Shown here in pieces: positions 1-8,423 of a DNA stretch of 64,000 bases. Both the position numbers and the translations under genes were made by a program. The notes below the pieces were generated by a model. That model searched no databases, was not told the origin of the DNA, and was given only the letters and a program-made list of their open reading frames with translations. Position 1 is the first letter of the stretch, and every line of letters starts with the position of its first letter. This stretch comes from an uncultured Lachnospiraceae bacterium. Its GTDB lineage: Bacteria > Bacillota > Clostridia > Lachnospirales > Lachnospiraceae. The stretch is taken from positions 62,001-126,000 of the forward strand of contig CAJTOO010000010.1 of assembly GCA_910577735.1 (NCBI GenBank), in the 5' to 3' direction.

Positions 1-2606
1 TCTGCGGCGGCTTTCTTCGCTGTAGACGTCTTTTTAGCTGATGATGTTTCCCTGGATGCAGGTTTCTTTGCCACCGTTTCTTTCTTTTCCGATGAACTGT
101 CTTCCTTCTCCACATCCGCTGTCTGAGGTTCCTGCCTTTGCGTAAGCTTCTGCAGTTTCAATGCAGCAGCTTCTGCCTTTTTCACCATTTCGTCCGCGGC
201 TTTGGCCCGCTGTCTGGCTTCTTCTGCGGCCCGCTTTGCCAACTCTTTAGCCTCTGCAGCTGCCTGTTTTGCCAGTTCCTTGGCTTCCGCTGCGGCTTTT
301 GCTGTCTGCTCCGCTTCCTCCTTGGCCAGCCTTCTCTCCTCAGCCTCTTTGGCCTTACGTCTCTCCTCAGCCCTCTTTTTCTCTATCTCAGCCTTCTCCT
401 CCTCTGTGTAAGGCGTATAAGAAAAAATGCTGATACTTAAGGACGCGCTTACCATGTCAATGGCATAGGGCTTACCATCCCACTCCATCTCCTTAGTTTC
501 ACATGCCTTCTTATTCACACAGCCGCTTCCGCCATAAATTCTGTCATCCGTATTAAAAATTTCCTTATACTTTCCTTCAAAAGGAACTCCCACACGGAAT
601 TCCTGCCTCACATCGGCAAAATTAGCCACTACCACCAGCATATCGTCTGTTTTATCAGTCTTTCTTATATAAGACAGCATACAGGCATTAGGGGTAATGC
701 AGTTGATCCACTCGAATCCTTCCCAGGAAGTATCCTTTACATGGAGCGCCGGCTGGGATACATATAGTTTGTTCAGATCAGCCACCATCCGATTCAGCTT
801 TCCATGATCTTCTTTCTCCAAAAGTTCCCATTCCACAGCACGCTTCTCATTAAATTCATCATACTCCCCGATATCCTGTCCCATGAACAGCAGTTTCTTA
901 CCCGGATGGGTCATATGGTACGCAAACGTCAGACGCAGGTTGGCAAACTGTTTGTCCCGCTCTCCCGGCATCTTGCCAAGCAAAGTCTTCTTGCCATGTA
1001 CCACTTCATCATGAGACAAAACAAGCATGAATTTCTCACTGTAAGCATAAATCATGCTGAAAGTAAGTTCATTATGACAACCGGATCTGAAGAAAGGATC
1101 TGTAGCAATATAGCCCAGATAATCATTCATGAAGCCCATGTTCCACTTTAAGTCAAATCCAAGTCCATCCTCATCAAAACTTCCCGTCACCCTGGGCCAC
1201 GCTGTGGACTCTTCCGCAATCATCAGGACACCGGGATTTCTCTTTTTCATAATAGAGTTGAGATGCTTTAAAAACTCCACCGCTTCCAGATTTTCATTGC
1301 CGCCATAAATGTTAGCCACCCATTCTCCGTCGTTTTTACCATAATCCAGGTAGAGCATGGATGCCACCGCATCAATACGGATGCCGTCTGCATGATACTG
1401 CTCAACCCAGTAAAGCGCATTCGCGATCAGATAATTGGTCACTTCCGGCCTTCCGTAATTATAAATCAGCGTCCCCCAGTGAGGGTGAAACCCTTGTCTG
1501 GGATCTTGATGTTCATAAAGACATGTGCCGTCAAACCCGGACAATCCATAGGTATCCCTTGGAAAATGAGCCGGTACCCAATCGAAAATAACACCAATCC
1601 CGGCCTTATGCATCTCATCCACAAAGAACATCAGATCCTCAGCCGTTCCATAACGGGCTGTCGGCGCATAATAACCAATTACCTGATACCCCCAGGATTC
1701 ATCCAGCGGATGCTCCATCACCGGCATCAGTTCGATGTGGGTATATCCCATCTTCTTCACATACGCAATAATCTTAGGCGCCAATTCTCTGTACGTATAA
1801 AACTCCCTGCCGTCCTTAGGCTTATCAAAAGAACCCAGATAGACCTCATACACACTCATGGGCTTATCCTGCGCCTGCCGTACAGTGCGGTTCTGAATCC
1901 ACTTACTGTCCTTCCAGGCAAAACTGTCCAGATTTCTGACAACAGAAGCGCTCTCTGGACGAAGCTGTGCACCAAACCCATAGGGATCGGCTTTCATAAA
2001 GGTAAGGCCGCCCTTCGCTTTCACCTCAAATTTATAACAATCTCCCTCTTTCACATCGGGAATAAACAATTCAAAAATACCAGAATCCCAGAGTCTCCTC
2101 ATCTGGTGCACTCTGCCATCCCAGCCGTTAAAATCTCCCGTCACACTGACCCGCAGGGCGTTAGGCGCCCAGACTGCAAAACAGGTTCCCTCCGTGCCGT
2201 CAATCTTCATAGGATGGGCTCCCAGTTTCTCATAAATCATATAATGAATCCCGGCATTAAATTTCTCGGTATCCTGTCTGGTGATCTGGGGGGCAAAGTT
2301 ATAGGCATCCTTCACCTTTCTCAGACTGCCGTTTTCAGACTCCACAATATACTCATAGGCCGGAACTGTCTTGCCCGGCAAAAGCAGGGCGAAAAACCCT
2401 TCTTCGTCCGCCTGTTCCATCTTATAGCTCTTGTCTCCCTCCAGGGGCTGCAGGCGCACACTCTTCGCCCCCGGCTGGAAGGTCTGTACCAGCACGGAGT
2501 TTCCCACCACGTGGGCTCCTAAGACTGCGTGGGGATCGTCTGCCTCCGAATAAATAATGCCCTCTATCTGCGGCCAGTTCATCAGTTTATATAATTTTTT
2601 GTTCAT
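1..2606 (-). CDS. glgB: 1,4-alpha-glucan branching enzyme GlgB, with long C-terminal tail (partial at left edge)
   Basis: Forms alpha-1,6 branches in glycogen by cutting and transferring alpha-1,4 glucan chains in the cytoplasm. I translated this by hand. It starts at ATG 2606 (MNKKLYKLMNW) and is still open at base 1, so at least 868 residues. An N-terminal carbohydrate-binding region (WAPNALRVSVTGDFNGW near residue 150) precedes a GH13 barrel. The barrel shows DWVPAHF, GIRIDAVASM (nucleophile Asp near 410), IAEESTAWP (acid/base Glu near 464) and LSHDEVVHGK. The standard enzyme would end near residue 728. About 140 further residues follow: a charged Glu/Lys/Ala/Arg coiled coil, then a Ser/Thr/Lys/Ala-rich stretch leaving the window. 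No other glycogen gene is visible. Family assignment is firm; the tail's function is unknown. Confidence 0.95.
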   Translation of the reverse strand, partial: MNKKLYKLMNWPQIEGIIYSEADDPHAVLGAHVVGNSVLVQTFQPGAKSVRLQPLEGDKSYKMEQADEEGFFALLLPGKTVPAYEYIVESENGSLRKVKDAYNFAPQITRQDTEKFNAGIHYMIYEKLGAHPMKIDGTEGTCFAVWAPNALRVSVTGDFNGWDGRVHQMRRLWDSGIFELFIPDVKEGDCYKFEVKAKGGLTFMKADPYGFGAQLRPESASVVRNLDSFAWKDSKWIQNRTVRQAQDKPMSVYEVYLGSFDKPKDGREFYTYRELAPKIIAYVKKMGYTHIELMPVMEHPLDESWGYQVIGYYAPTARYGTAEDLMFFVDEMHKAGIGVIFDWVPAHFPRDTYGLSGFDGTCLYEHQDPRQGFHPHWGTLIYNYGRPEVTNYLIANALYWVEQYHADGIRIDAVASMLYLDYGKNDGEWVANIYGGNENLEAVEFLKHLNSIMKKRNPGVLMIAEESTAWPRVTGSFDEDGLGFDLKWNMGFMNDYLGYIATDPFFRSGCHNELTFSMIYAYSEKFMLVLSHDEVVHGKKTLLGKMPGERDKQFANLRLTFAYHMTHPGKKLLFMGQDIGEYDEFNEKRAVEWELLEKEDHGKLNRMVADLNKLYVSQPALHVKDTSWEGFEWINCITPNACMLSYIRKTDKTDDMLVVVANFADVRQEFRVGVPFEGKYKEIFNTDDRIYGGSGCVNKKACETKEMEWDGKPYAIDMVSASLSISIFSYTPYTEEEKAEIEKKRAEERRKAKEAEERRLAKEEAEQTAKAAAEAKELAKQAAAEAKELAKRAAEEARQRAKAADEMVKKAEAAALKLQKLTQRQEPQTADVEKEDSSSEKKETVAKKPASRETSSAKKTSTAKKAAA

Positions 2607-2669
2607 ATTCTATACCATGCCTTTCCCTTTTATGCTGATGCATTCTCTTCGTTTCAACGCCCCGCTGTA

Positions 2670-3911
2670 TCATTGCTCAATTCTGTGAATCAAAATACCG
2701 CTCCTGAGTTTCGGTTCAAACCATGTGGACTTTGGCGGCATAAGTTTTCCCGCATCCGAAACCGCAAACAATTCATGAATATCTGTGGGATACATGGCAA
2801 AAGCAACTTTTGCATCTGTATGGACACGCCGTTCTAACTCCTGAAGACCTCTGATACCCCCTACAAAATCAATCCGGTCATCTACCTTAGGATCCACAAT
2901 CCCAAGTATGGGCTCAAGAAGTTTTCTCTGTAAAACCGCCACATCCAGATCTTCTACGGGATCGCCTGTATAGCTTGCCTCATCCACCCTAAGACGATAC
3001 CATCTGTCATGCAGATACATGCCTATCTCACCCTTTTTCTGCGGTTTACAGGCTTCCGCACCAACCTCCTCTACATAAAAGACCTCTCCCACCTTCTCTA
3101 AAAATTCGTCCACCCCATAACCATTTAAGGAATTGACCACACGATTATAATCCATAATCATCAACTGTTCATCCGGAAAGAGCACTGAAAGAAAATAATT
3201 AAACTCTTCCGCTCCTGTATAGTCAGGATGTTCTGCCCGCCGTTTCCTGGATACCCTGACAGCCGAGGCGCATCTGTGATGCCCGTCCGCAATGTAAATC
3301 GCCTCCACCTTCAGAAACTCCTGGCGGATCCGCTCCACACGCTCCTTATCATCAATGACCCAAAGTCTGTGCGTAACCTGATCTTGCGCTGTAAAATCAT
3401 AGACAGGCTCCTTTGCCATCGCCGCCTGCACTTCCTGCTCAATTGCCTCCCGCCTGCGATACGCCAGGAAAATAGGCCCCGTCTGTGCACTGCACACATC
3501 CACATGACGAATACGGTCTGCTTCCTTATCCGCACGGGTATTTTCATGTTTCTTAATAACCTCTGCATCATAATCATCCACCGATGCACAGGCACCAATC
3601 CCAACCTGAGAACGCCCATTCATCACCAGCTCATATACATAATAGGCCCGTTGCTCTTCCTCTATGAAAAGGCCATCCTGAATCATCTCCTGCAGCATAT
3701 CCTTTGCCTTCTCATAAACCTCAGGGGCATACATGTCATACCCTTCCGGAAACTGTGTCTCCGGCCTGTCTATTCTTAAAAAGGTATAGGTATCATTTTG
3801 TACAGCTCCACGAGCCTCCTCACTGCTGTAAACATCATAGGGCAAAGCCGCTATCTTTGATGCCAAATCCCTCCTTGGTCTGATTGCCCGAAATGGAATA
3901 ATATCTGCCAT
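2670..3911 (-). CDS. DUF1015 family protein, possible serine-pathway enzyme
   Basis: A 413-residue soluble protein recognised as DUF1015 from its N-terminus (MADIIPFRAIRP, then ALPYDVYS) and the conserved IADGHHRCASAV segment near residue 210. The GHHR signature recalls the ParB/sulfiredoxin/free-serine-kinase fold, but that likeness is from memory and not computed. The start is backed by AGGAG six bases upstream of ATG 3911. It lies between glgB (63 bases downstream, same strand) and the serA/serC genes, separated from serA by a small gene on the opposite strand. Proximity to serC-serA suggests serine or phosphoserine metabolism, especially as no serB is visible here. The biochemical function is not established from this sequence. 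Confidence 0.85.
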   Translation of the reverse strand: MADIIPFRAIRPRRDLASKIAALPYDVYSSEEARGAVQNDTYTFLRIDRPETQFPEGYDMYAPEVYEKAKDMLQEMIQDGLFIEEEQRAYYVYELVMNGRSQVGIGACASVDDYDAEVIKKHENTRADKEADRIRHVDVCSAQTGPIFLAYRRREAIEQEVQAAMAKEPVYDFTAQDQVTHRLWVIDDKERVERIRQEFLKVEAIYIADGHHRCASAVRVSRKRRAEHPDYTGAEEFNYFLSVLFPDEQLMIMDYNRVVNSLNGYGVDEFLEKVGEVFYVEEVGAEACKPQKKGEIGMYLHDRWYRLRVDEASYTGDPVEDLDVAVLQRKLLEPILGIVDPKVDDRIDFVGGIRGLQELERRVHTDAKVAFAMYPTDIHELFAVSDAGKLMPPKSTWFEPKLRSGILIHRIEQ

Positions 3912-4090
3912 ACTTTCTCCTGTTTATCTTTCTATTGTTCTGCCCGGCTGACTGCCTGCCGCTTTTCTGGCACTTTTACAATCATTTTATCAAATTCCCC
4001 TATGCAGTACAAGCGCGAAGTGCTAAAATGTACGAGAAGGAGTGCCGGTGAAGCCAAAGGCTGCACTGTGACAAGAAAGGAAGTATGATC

Positions 4091-4375
4091 ATGACAGCAG
4101 AAAACAAGAAAATTTTAGACAAAATCAACGCCTACGCCGAAGAAAAACTGGCCGATATCGACCCGCAGAAAACAAGAATCTCATTTCAATTAGAAGCCTT
4201 AAAGCCCATCATGCAGGAAATTGCTGATGAGACAGGGAAATCCATAGAAGACATTTTCATCCTCTACATGGATCTTGCCAGTGAAGCCTCCGTGGAAGCC
4301 GAGAAGAACCTCCAGGCCACGCTGGATGAGAATGAAGACGCCAATTTCTCTTCTATTGCCAACAGACTCAACTGA
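4091..4375 (+). CDS. Small acidic protein of unknown function
   Basis: A 94-residue protein that I cannot assign to a family. ATG 4091 is preferred over ATG 4085 because AGGAAG at 4078-4083 sits seven bases before 4091 but only one base before 4085. The sequence is rich in Glu, Asp, Lys and Ala and lacks a signal peptide, membrane segment or cysteine, which suggests a mostly helical cytosolic protein. It is the only plus-strand gene in the first 20 kb. It is divergent from the DUF1015 gene and convergent with serA, with a strong hairpin terminator just after its stop. The clear ribosome-binding site and terminator support a real gene. Confidence 0.7.
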   Translation: MTAENKKILDKINAYAEEKLADIDPQKTRISFQLEALKPIMQEIADETGKSIEDIFILYMDLASEASVEAEKNLQATLDENEDANFSSIANRLN

Positions 4376-4390
4376 CAAAACATAAATATT

Positions 4391-4436
4391 TATGGCGGCC
4401 TGCTAACCCTTGTTCAGCAGGCCGCCATATTCTTTA
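4391..4436. terminator. Hairpin terminator between the small gene and serA
   Basis: A perfect 14-base stem (4391-4404 with 4416-4429, starting TATGGCGGCCTGCT) with an 11-base loop. It is followed on the plus strand by TTCTTTATT and flanked on the other side by A/T-rich sequence. It lies between convergent genes and probably stops transcription from both. Confidence 0.85.
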
Positions 4437-4497
4437 TTACCGCTTTCATCTCCGGCTGTCTTACCGCCGCCCGGAAATCCTTGTTTCTATCAATCTT

Positions 4498-5661
4498 TTA
4501 TTTCACAACCCTGACTCTGAATACGCCGTCAATGGACTGTAATTTCCCTATAATCTCCGCTGAAGCCGGTTTCTCAATGTCAAGCATGGTATATGCAACC
4601 TCTCCCCTGGATTTATTGGTCATATCGGAAATATTAATATTATTATCGCCGAAACATGCTGTGAATTTCGTGATCATATTGGCAATATTCTTATGGAAGA
4701 TCGCCACACGTCCTGCCTGCGCACAGATTCCCATATCACAGGAAGGATAATTCACACTGTTGACGATATTGCCGTTTTCCAGATAATCTTTCATCTGTTT
4801 GACCGCCATCACAGCACAGTTATCCTCGGACTCCTCCGTGGAAGCGCCCAGGTGGGGAATCACAATACAGCCTTCCTGTCCCGCTGTGGTGGGGTTCGGA
4901 AAATCAGAGACGTATTTTCTCACCTTGCCGGACTTGATGTTTGCAAGGACTGCCTTCTCATCCACCAAAAGATCTCTTGCAAAATTTAACAAGATCACGC
5001 CCTCTTTCATTTTGTCTAAGGCATCTTGATTAATCATCCCCTTGGTGGCATCTAACAGCGGCACATGAATGGTGATGATATCGCACTCTTCATAAATTTC
5101 CTCCACATTCAGTACATGCTTTACATCCCTGCTCAAATTCCAGGCCGCATCCACCGACACATAAGGATCATAACCATACACTTCCATTCCCAGATGTTTG
5201 GCCACATTTGCCACCTTGACACCGATAGCCCCCAGGCCGATGATACCAAGCTTCTTACCCTGAATCTCGGTACCTGCAAAGTTTTTCTTGGCCTTCTCCG
5301 CATCTTTCGCGATATTCTCATCGGACACATTTTCCTTCACCCATTCAATACCTCCCGCTACATCACGGGATGCCAGCAGCATACCTGCTATCACAAGTTC
5401 TTTCACACCATTCGCATTAGCACCCGGTGTATTAAAAACCACAATACCTTTCTCGGCACACTTATCCAATGGAATATTATTGACGCCCGCTCCTGCACGC
5501 GCAATGGCAACCAGACTCTCCGGCAGTTCCATATCATGCATCGCCGCACTTCTGACCAGGATGCCATCGGCCTCCGCCACATTCTCCGTCTTCACATACA
5601 GATCACTGAATTTCTCCAGACCCACACCCGCAATCGGATTTAAACAATGATATTTAAACAT
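4498..5661 (-). CDS. serA: D-3-phosphoglycerate dehydrogenase
   Basis: Catalyses the first step of serine synthesis, NAD-dependent oxidation of 3-phosphoglycerate to 3-phosphohydroxypyruvate. The 387-residue product has the Rossmann motif GIIGLGAIGVKVANVAKH near residue 140 and the substrate-side catalytic region with PHLGASTEES near 270. A C-terminal ACT domain (about 320-387) is expected to act in serine feedback control. The start is set at ATG 5661 (MFKYHCLNPIAG), preceded by AGAGGAT; an in-frame ATG 17 codons upstream lacks this support. It follows serC by 65 bases on the same strand, so the two form an operon. It is the short ACT-only form, lacking the intervening ASB domain of long SerA proteins. 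Confidence 0.95.
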   Translation of the reverse strand: MFKYHCLNPIAGVGLEKFSDLYVKTENVAEADGILVRSAAMHDMELPESLVAIARAGAGVNNIPLDKCAEKGIVVFNTPGANANGVKELVIAGMLLASRDVAGGIEWVKENVSDENIAKDAEKAKKNFAGTEIQGKKLGIIGLGAIGVKVANVAKHLGMEVYGYDPYVSVDAAWNLSRDVKHVLNVEEIYEECDIITIHVPLLDATKGMINQDALDKMKEGVILLNFARDLLVDEKAVLANIKSGKVRKYVSDFPNPTTAGQEGCIVIPHLGASTEESEDNCAVMAVKQMKDYLENGNIVNSVNYPSCDMGICAQAGRVAIFHKNIANMITKFTACFGDNNINISDMTNKSRGEVAYTMLDIEKPASAEIIGKLQSIDGVFRVRVVK

Positions 5662-5726
5662 TTTACTATCCTCTTTTCTTATGACTCTTTGACCTAAAAC
5701 CGCTGTTATCATAACCGGCCTTCCGG

Positions 5727-6809
5727 TTACTGATTTTCCTGCTCGAACTTTTTCATAAACATTACCAGCTTCTCTACGCCTTCCATGGGCATAGCATTAT
5801 AAATGCTGGCACGCATGCCGCCTACGGTCCTGTGGCCTTTCAGATTCACAAAGCCTGCCGCTGTGGCCTCTTTGATAAATTTCGCATCCAGTTCATCATT
5901 CCCTGTCACAAAAGGCACATTCATCAAGGAACGGTCTTCTTTTCTCACAGTTCCCTGAAACATCCCGCTCTCATCCAGGAAATCATACAGCACCTTTGCC
6001 TTCTTTACGTTCTGCTCTTTCATTGCCTCTAAGCCGCCGTTTCGTAACAGCCACTTAAACACCTTGCCGCAGATATAAATGCCATAGCTGGGCGGCGTAT
6101 TATATAAAGAATCATTATCTGCATGCACTTTAAATTTCATCATGGTTGGCGTTCCGGGCAGCACTTCATCCGTCAGAAGGTCTTCCCTGATAATGACCAC
6201 CTGCGTGCCCGCGGGCCCTACATTTTTCTGCACGCCTGCATAAACCAGACCATACTTTGTCACGTCCATGGGCTCTGACAGGAAACAGGAAGATACATCA
6301 GAAACCAAAATCTTACCCTTCGTGTCAGGAAGTTTATGATACTTGGTCCCATAGATAGTGTTGTTCTCACAAATGTAAACATAATCCATATCTTCGGTAA
6401 TGGGAAGATCGGAGCAGTCCGGTATATAAGAGAAGGTCGCGTCTGCGGAAGATGCAAGTTCCACTGCCTCCCCGTAAATCTTAGCTTCCGCAAAGGCTTT
6501 CTTCGCCCACTGACCAGTCAGAATGTAACCAGCCTTACGATTCTTCATCAGATTCATGGGTACAGACGCAAAAAGCAGGCTCGCGCCGCCCTGTAAGAAT
6601 AAAACTTTATAATTATCCGGAATCTGCAGCAGTGTGCGCAGATCAGCTTCTGCCTCCTTGATGATCGTGTCATACACTTTGGAGCGGTGACTCATCTCCA
6701 TCACCGACATACCCGATCCTTTGTAATCTAACATTTCCTCCGCAGCTTCCTTCAATACCTCCTCAGGCAGCACCGCGGGACCAGCTGAAAAATTGTATAC
6801 TCTAGCCAC
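5727..6809 (-). CDS. serC: Phosphoserine aminotransferase
   Basis: PLP enzyme that transaminates 3-phosphohydroxypyruvate to O-phosphoserine with glutamate. The start is a GTG at 6809 (reads MARVYNFSAGPAVLP), decided by a strong GGGGAGGAGAG ribosome-binding site just upstream. A longer ATG-initiated frame would add 35 residues without support and would overlap the untranslated leader. The resulting 360 residues match the normal family length. The PLP lysine lies in the segment GVQKNVGPAG near residue 195. It is the first gene of the serC-serA operon, with a good promoter at 6899-6927. In Clostridia this enzyme can also serve pyridoxal phosphate synthesis, but the adjacent serA makes serine synthesis the main role. 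Confidence 0.95.
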   Translation of the reverse strand: MARVYNFSAGPAVLPEEVLKEAAEEMLDYKGSGMSVMEMSHRSKVYDTIIKEAEADLRTLLQIPDNYKVLFLQGGASLLFASVPMNLMKNRKAGYILTGQWAKKAFAEAKIYGEAVELASSADATFSYIPDCSDLPITEDMDYVYICENNTIYGTKYHKLPDTKGKILVSDVSSCFLSEPMDVTKYGLVYAGVQKNVGPAGTQVVIIREDLLTDEVLPGTPTMMKFKVHADNDSLYNTPPSYGIYICGKVFKWLLRNGGLEAMKEQNVKKAKVLYDFLDESGMFQGTVRKEDRSLMNVPFVTGNDELDAKFIKEATAAGFVNLKGHRTVGGMRASIYNAMPMEGVEKLVMFMKKFEQENQ

Positions 6810-6898
6810 TTTTCTCTCCTCCCCATATTGTACAAGTTTACAGACCAAGGTCACAGTAAGTCCGAAATATAACTGCAACGCAATTACAACCAAAATCC

Positions 6899-6927
6899 AT
6901 TGTACCTGTTTCAAGCACTTTAGTCAA
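6899..6927 (-). promoter_or_regulatory. Promoter for serC-serA
   Basis: On the minus strand TTGACT (6927-6922) and TACAAT (6904-6899) are separated by exactly 17 bases; each box matches consensus at five of six positions. Transcription would start near 6892, giving a leader of about 80 bases before the GTG of serC. I see no riboswitch fold in the leader. Confidence 0.75.
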
Positions 6928-6975
6928 TTACCACGTCAAATTTTTTAAGACAGTGGAAAACTTCCAGTTACGATA

Positions 6976-8376
6976 TCAATAAAACATGACCACCGGTGTT
7001 CCCACCTCCGCCATGTCATAGAGTTGCTCCATCGCCTCTCTGGGTGTATTTATGCAGCCATGAGAACCATTCGTCTGATAAATCTCACCCCCAAACTGAT
7101 TTCGCCAGGCAGCATCATGAATCCCGATGTTTCCTTTTACCGGCATCCAGAAATCTACTGGTGAAGCATAGTCCCTGCCTCTTAAAACCCGGTTCTTCTG
7201 TTTGAGATAAACATAATTTACCCCGGAAGGCGTTCCCATCCTGCGGGAAATATTTCCTGTCACAATGGGTGTGTCAATCTTTAAAACTCCATTCACATAA
7301 TAATACATCTTCTGCTCCCCCATATCCACTTCAATATAGGTGGAGCCGATATCTTCCTTGCCCTGTTTCCAGGCTTCCTGCAGATAAGCTGGTTTATGTA
7401 TTTCCTGCCGCCTTGCCTGAAAAGCTTCCGTCAGATAAGCAACTTCTGTTTTCTGATCGATCTGGTTGCCGTAAACACCGCCTTCCACTGTCACGAGTTC
7501 CCCACTGGTAGCACGAAACTGTCTGCTTCCTCCCACCGTATCATACTCTGCGGCAAGTTGTTCTATAAATTCCTTGATTGCATCCTCTCTGATCTGGAAC
7601 TGTCCGTATTCATCCAGCCGGAAGCCTCCCGTCTCATCAAGCGCTATCCAGTCACTGATAACCGATGCATCAATCGGAATCTGCTCCTCTCCCATCTGGT
7701 AGACGATCCCGCACTGCAGGAATGCATCCAACTGCCCCCACAGTGCCAGTGTCTCCTGCATCTGCTCTGTCAGTTCCAGGTCATGATAACAGCCCGCATC
7801 CAGAAGAGAGACTTCTGGCTTCGACTCCTCAACCGCAGCCAGAATAGCTGCTCTGGCTTCTTCCAGATTCAAGACCTGCGTCCTCTCATTGATTAATTCA
7901 TAACCCTGACTGGTTTTGACAATCTCTACTTTCCGCTGCTCATCCGGCGTCTTCTCCTGACAAAAAGGCAGTGCGGCAAAACACGCCTCAAATTTCTCCG
8001 GATCATAGGAAACAACCGGCGTCAGTTCCGCCATATGTCCATGCAGTATACTGTCAATCCACATCCAGGCATTCTGCTGTTTCTGATAAACCTCCAGCGC
8101 CTTGGCAAAGTCAAACCGATATGAAATGTCTTCTGCCGGAATTACATAGACATTTCCATCCCTGTCATATATCGTAAGTCCCTCATATGTGAAATCCTTC
8201 ACAAGCTCTTCATTCACCTCACGGATACTCTTTCCCGTACAGTACACACCATTGATCCAGGTTCCATAGGTAAACGCATTATGATAATAAATAGCAAGGC
8301 CCACATAAGTCCCCATCAGGCTGATCATGATAACTGCAAACATAACCGCCAGATGCTTCACTGTCCTCTTCCCCAT
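6976..8376 (-). CDS. Membrane-anchored L,D-transpeptidase (YkuD family)
   Basis: Cross-links or modifies peptidoglycan at the outer face of the membrane by making L,D peptide bonds. The 466-residue protein has an N-terminal membrane anchor (about residues 9-30, VMFAVIMISLMGTYVGLAIY). A long extracellular region follows that resembles the peptidoglycan-binding domain preceding YkuD in Gram-positive enzymes. The C-terminal YkuD catalytic domain starts near residue 345 (YIEVDMGEQKMYYYVNG) and ends with SHGCINTPREAM, which holds the catalytic cysteine and its histidine. ATG 8376 is preceded by GGCGGAA. It begins 47 bases after the ilvB stop on the same strand and may be read through from the branched-chain operon. 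Confidence 0.92.
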   Translation of the reverse strand: MGKRTVKHLAVMFAVIMISLMGTYVGLAIYYHNAFTYGTWINGVYCTGKSIREVNEELVKDFTYEGLTIYDRDGNVYVIPAEDISYRFDFAKALEVYQKQQNAWMWIDSILHGHMAELTPVVSYDPEKFEACFAALPFCQEKTPDEQRKVEIVKTSQGYELINERTQVLNLEEARAAILAAVEESKPEVSLLDAGCYHDLELTEQMQETLALWGQLDAFLQCGIVYQMGEEQIPIDASVISDWIALDETGGFRLDEYGQFQIREDAIKEFIEQLAAEYDTVGGSRQFRATSGELVTVEGGVYGNQIDQKTEVAYLTEAFQARRQEIHKPAYLQEAWKQGKEDIGSTYIEVDMGEQKMYYYVNGVLKIDTPIVTGNISRRMGTPSGVNYVYLKQKNRVLRGRDYASPVDFWMPVKGNIGIHDAAWRNQFGGEIYQTNGSHGCINTPREAMEQLYDMAEVGTPVVMFY

Positions 8377-8423
8377 AAATCATTTCCGCCACTTTGTTTT
8401 TCTTACGTATCCTTCACTGCCTG

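Noticed and set aside
138..440. Plus-strand Cys/Leu/Phe-rich or Ala/Ser-rich open frames near the left edge
   Set aside because: They are shadows of the coiled-coil tail of glgB on the minus strand; the repetitive codons keep other frames open.
1392..2522. Long plus-strand open frame of 376 codons
   Set aside because: It lies opposite the GH13 domain of glgB, has no ribosome-binding site and no recognisable protein features.
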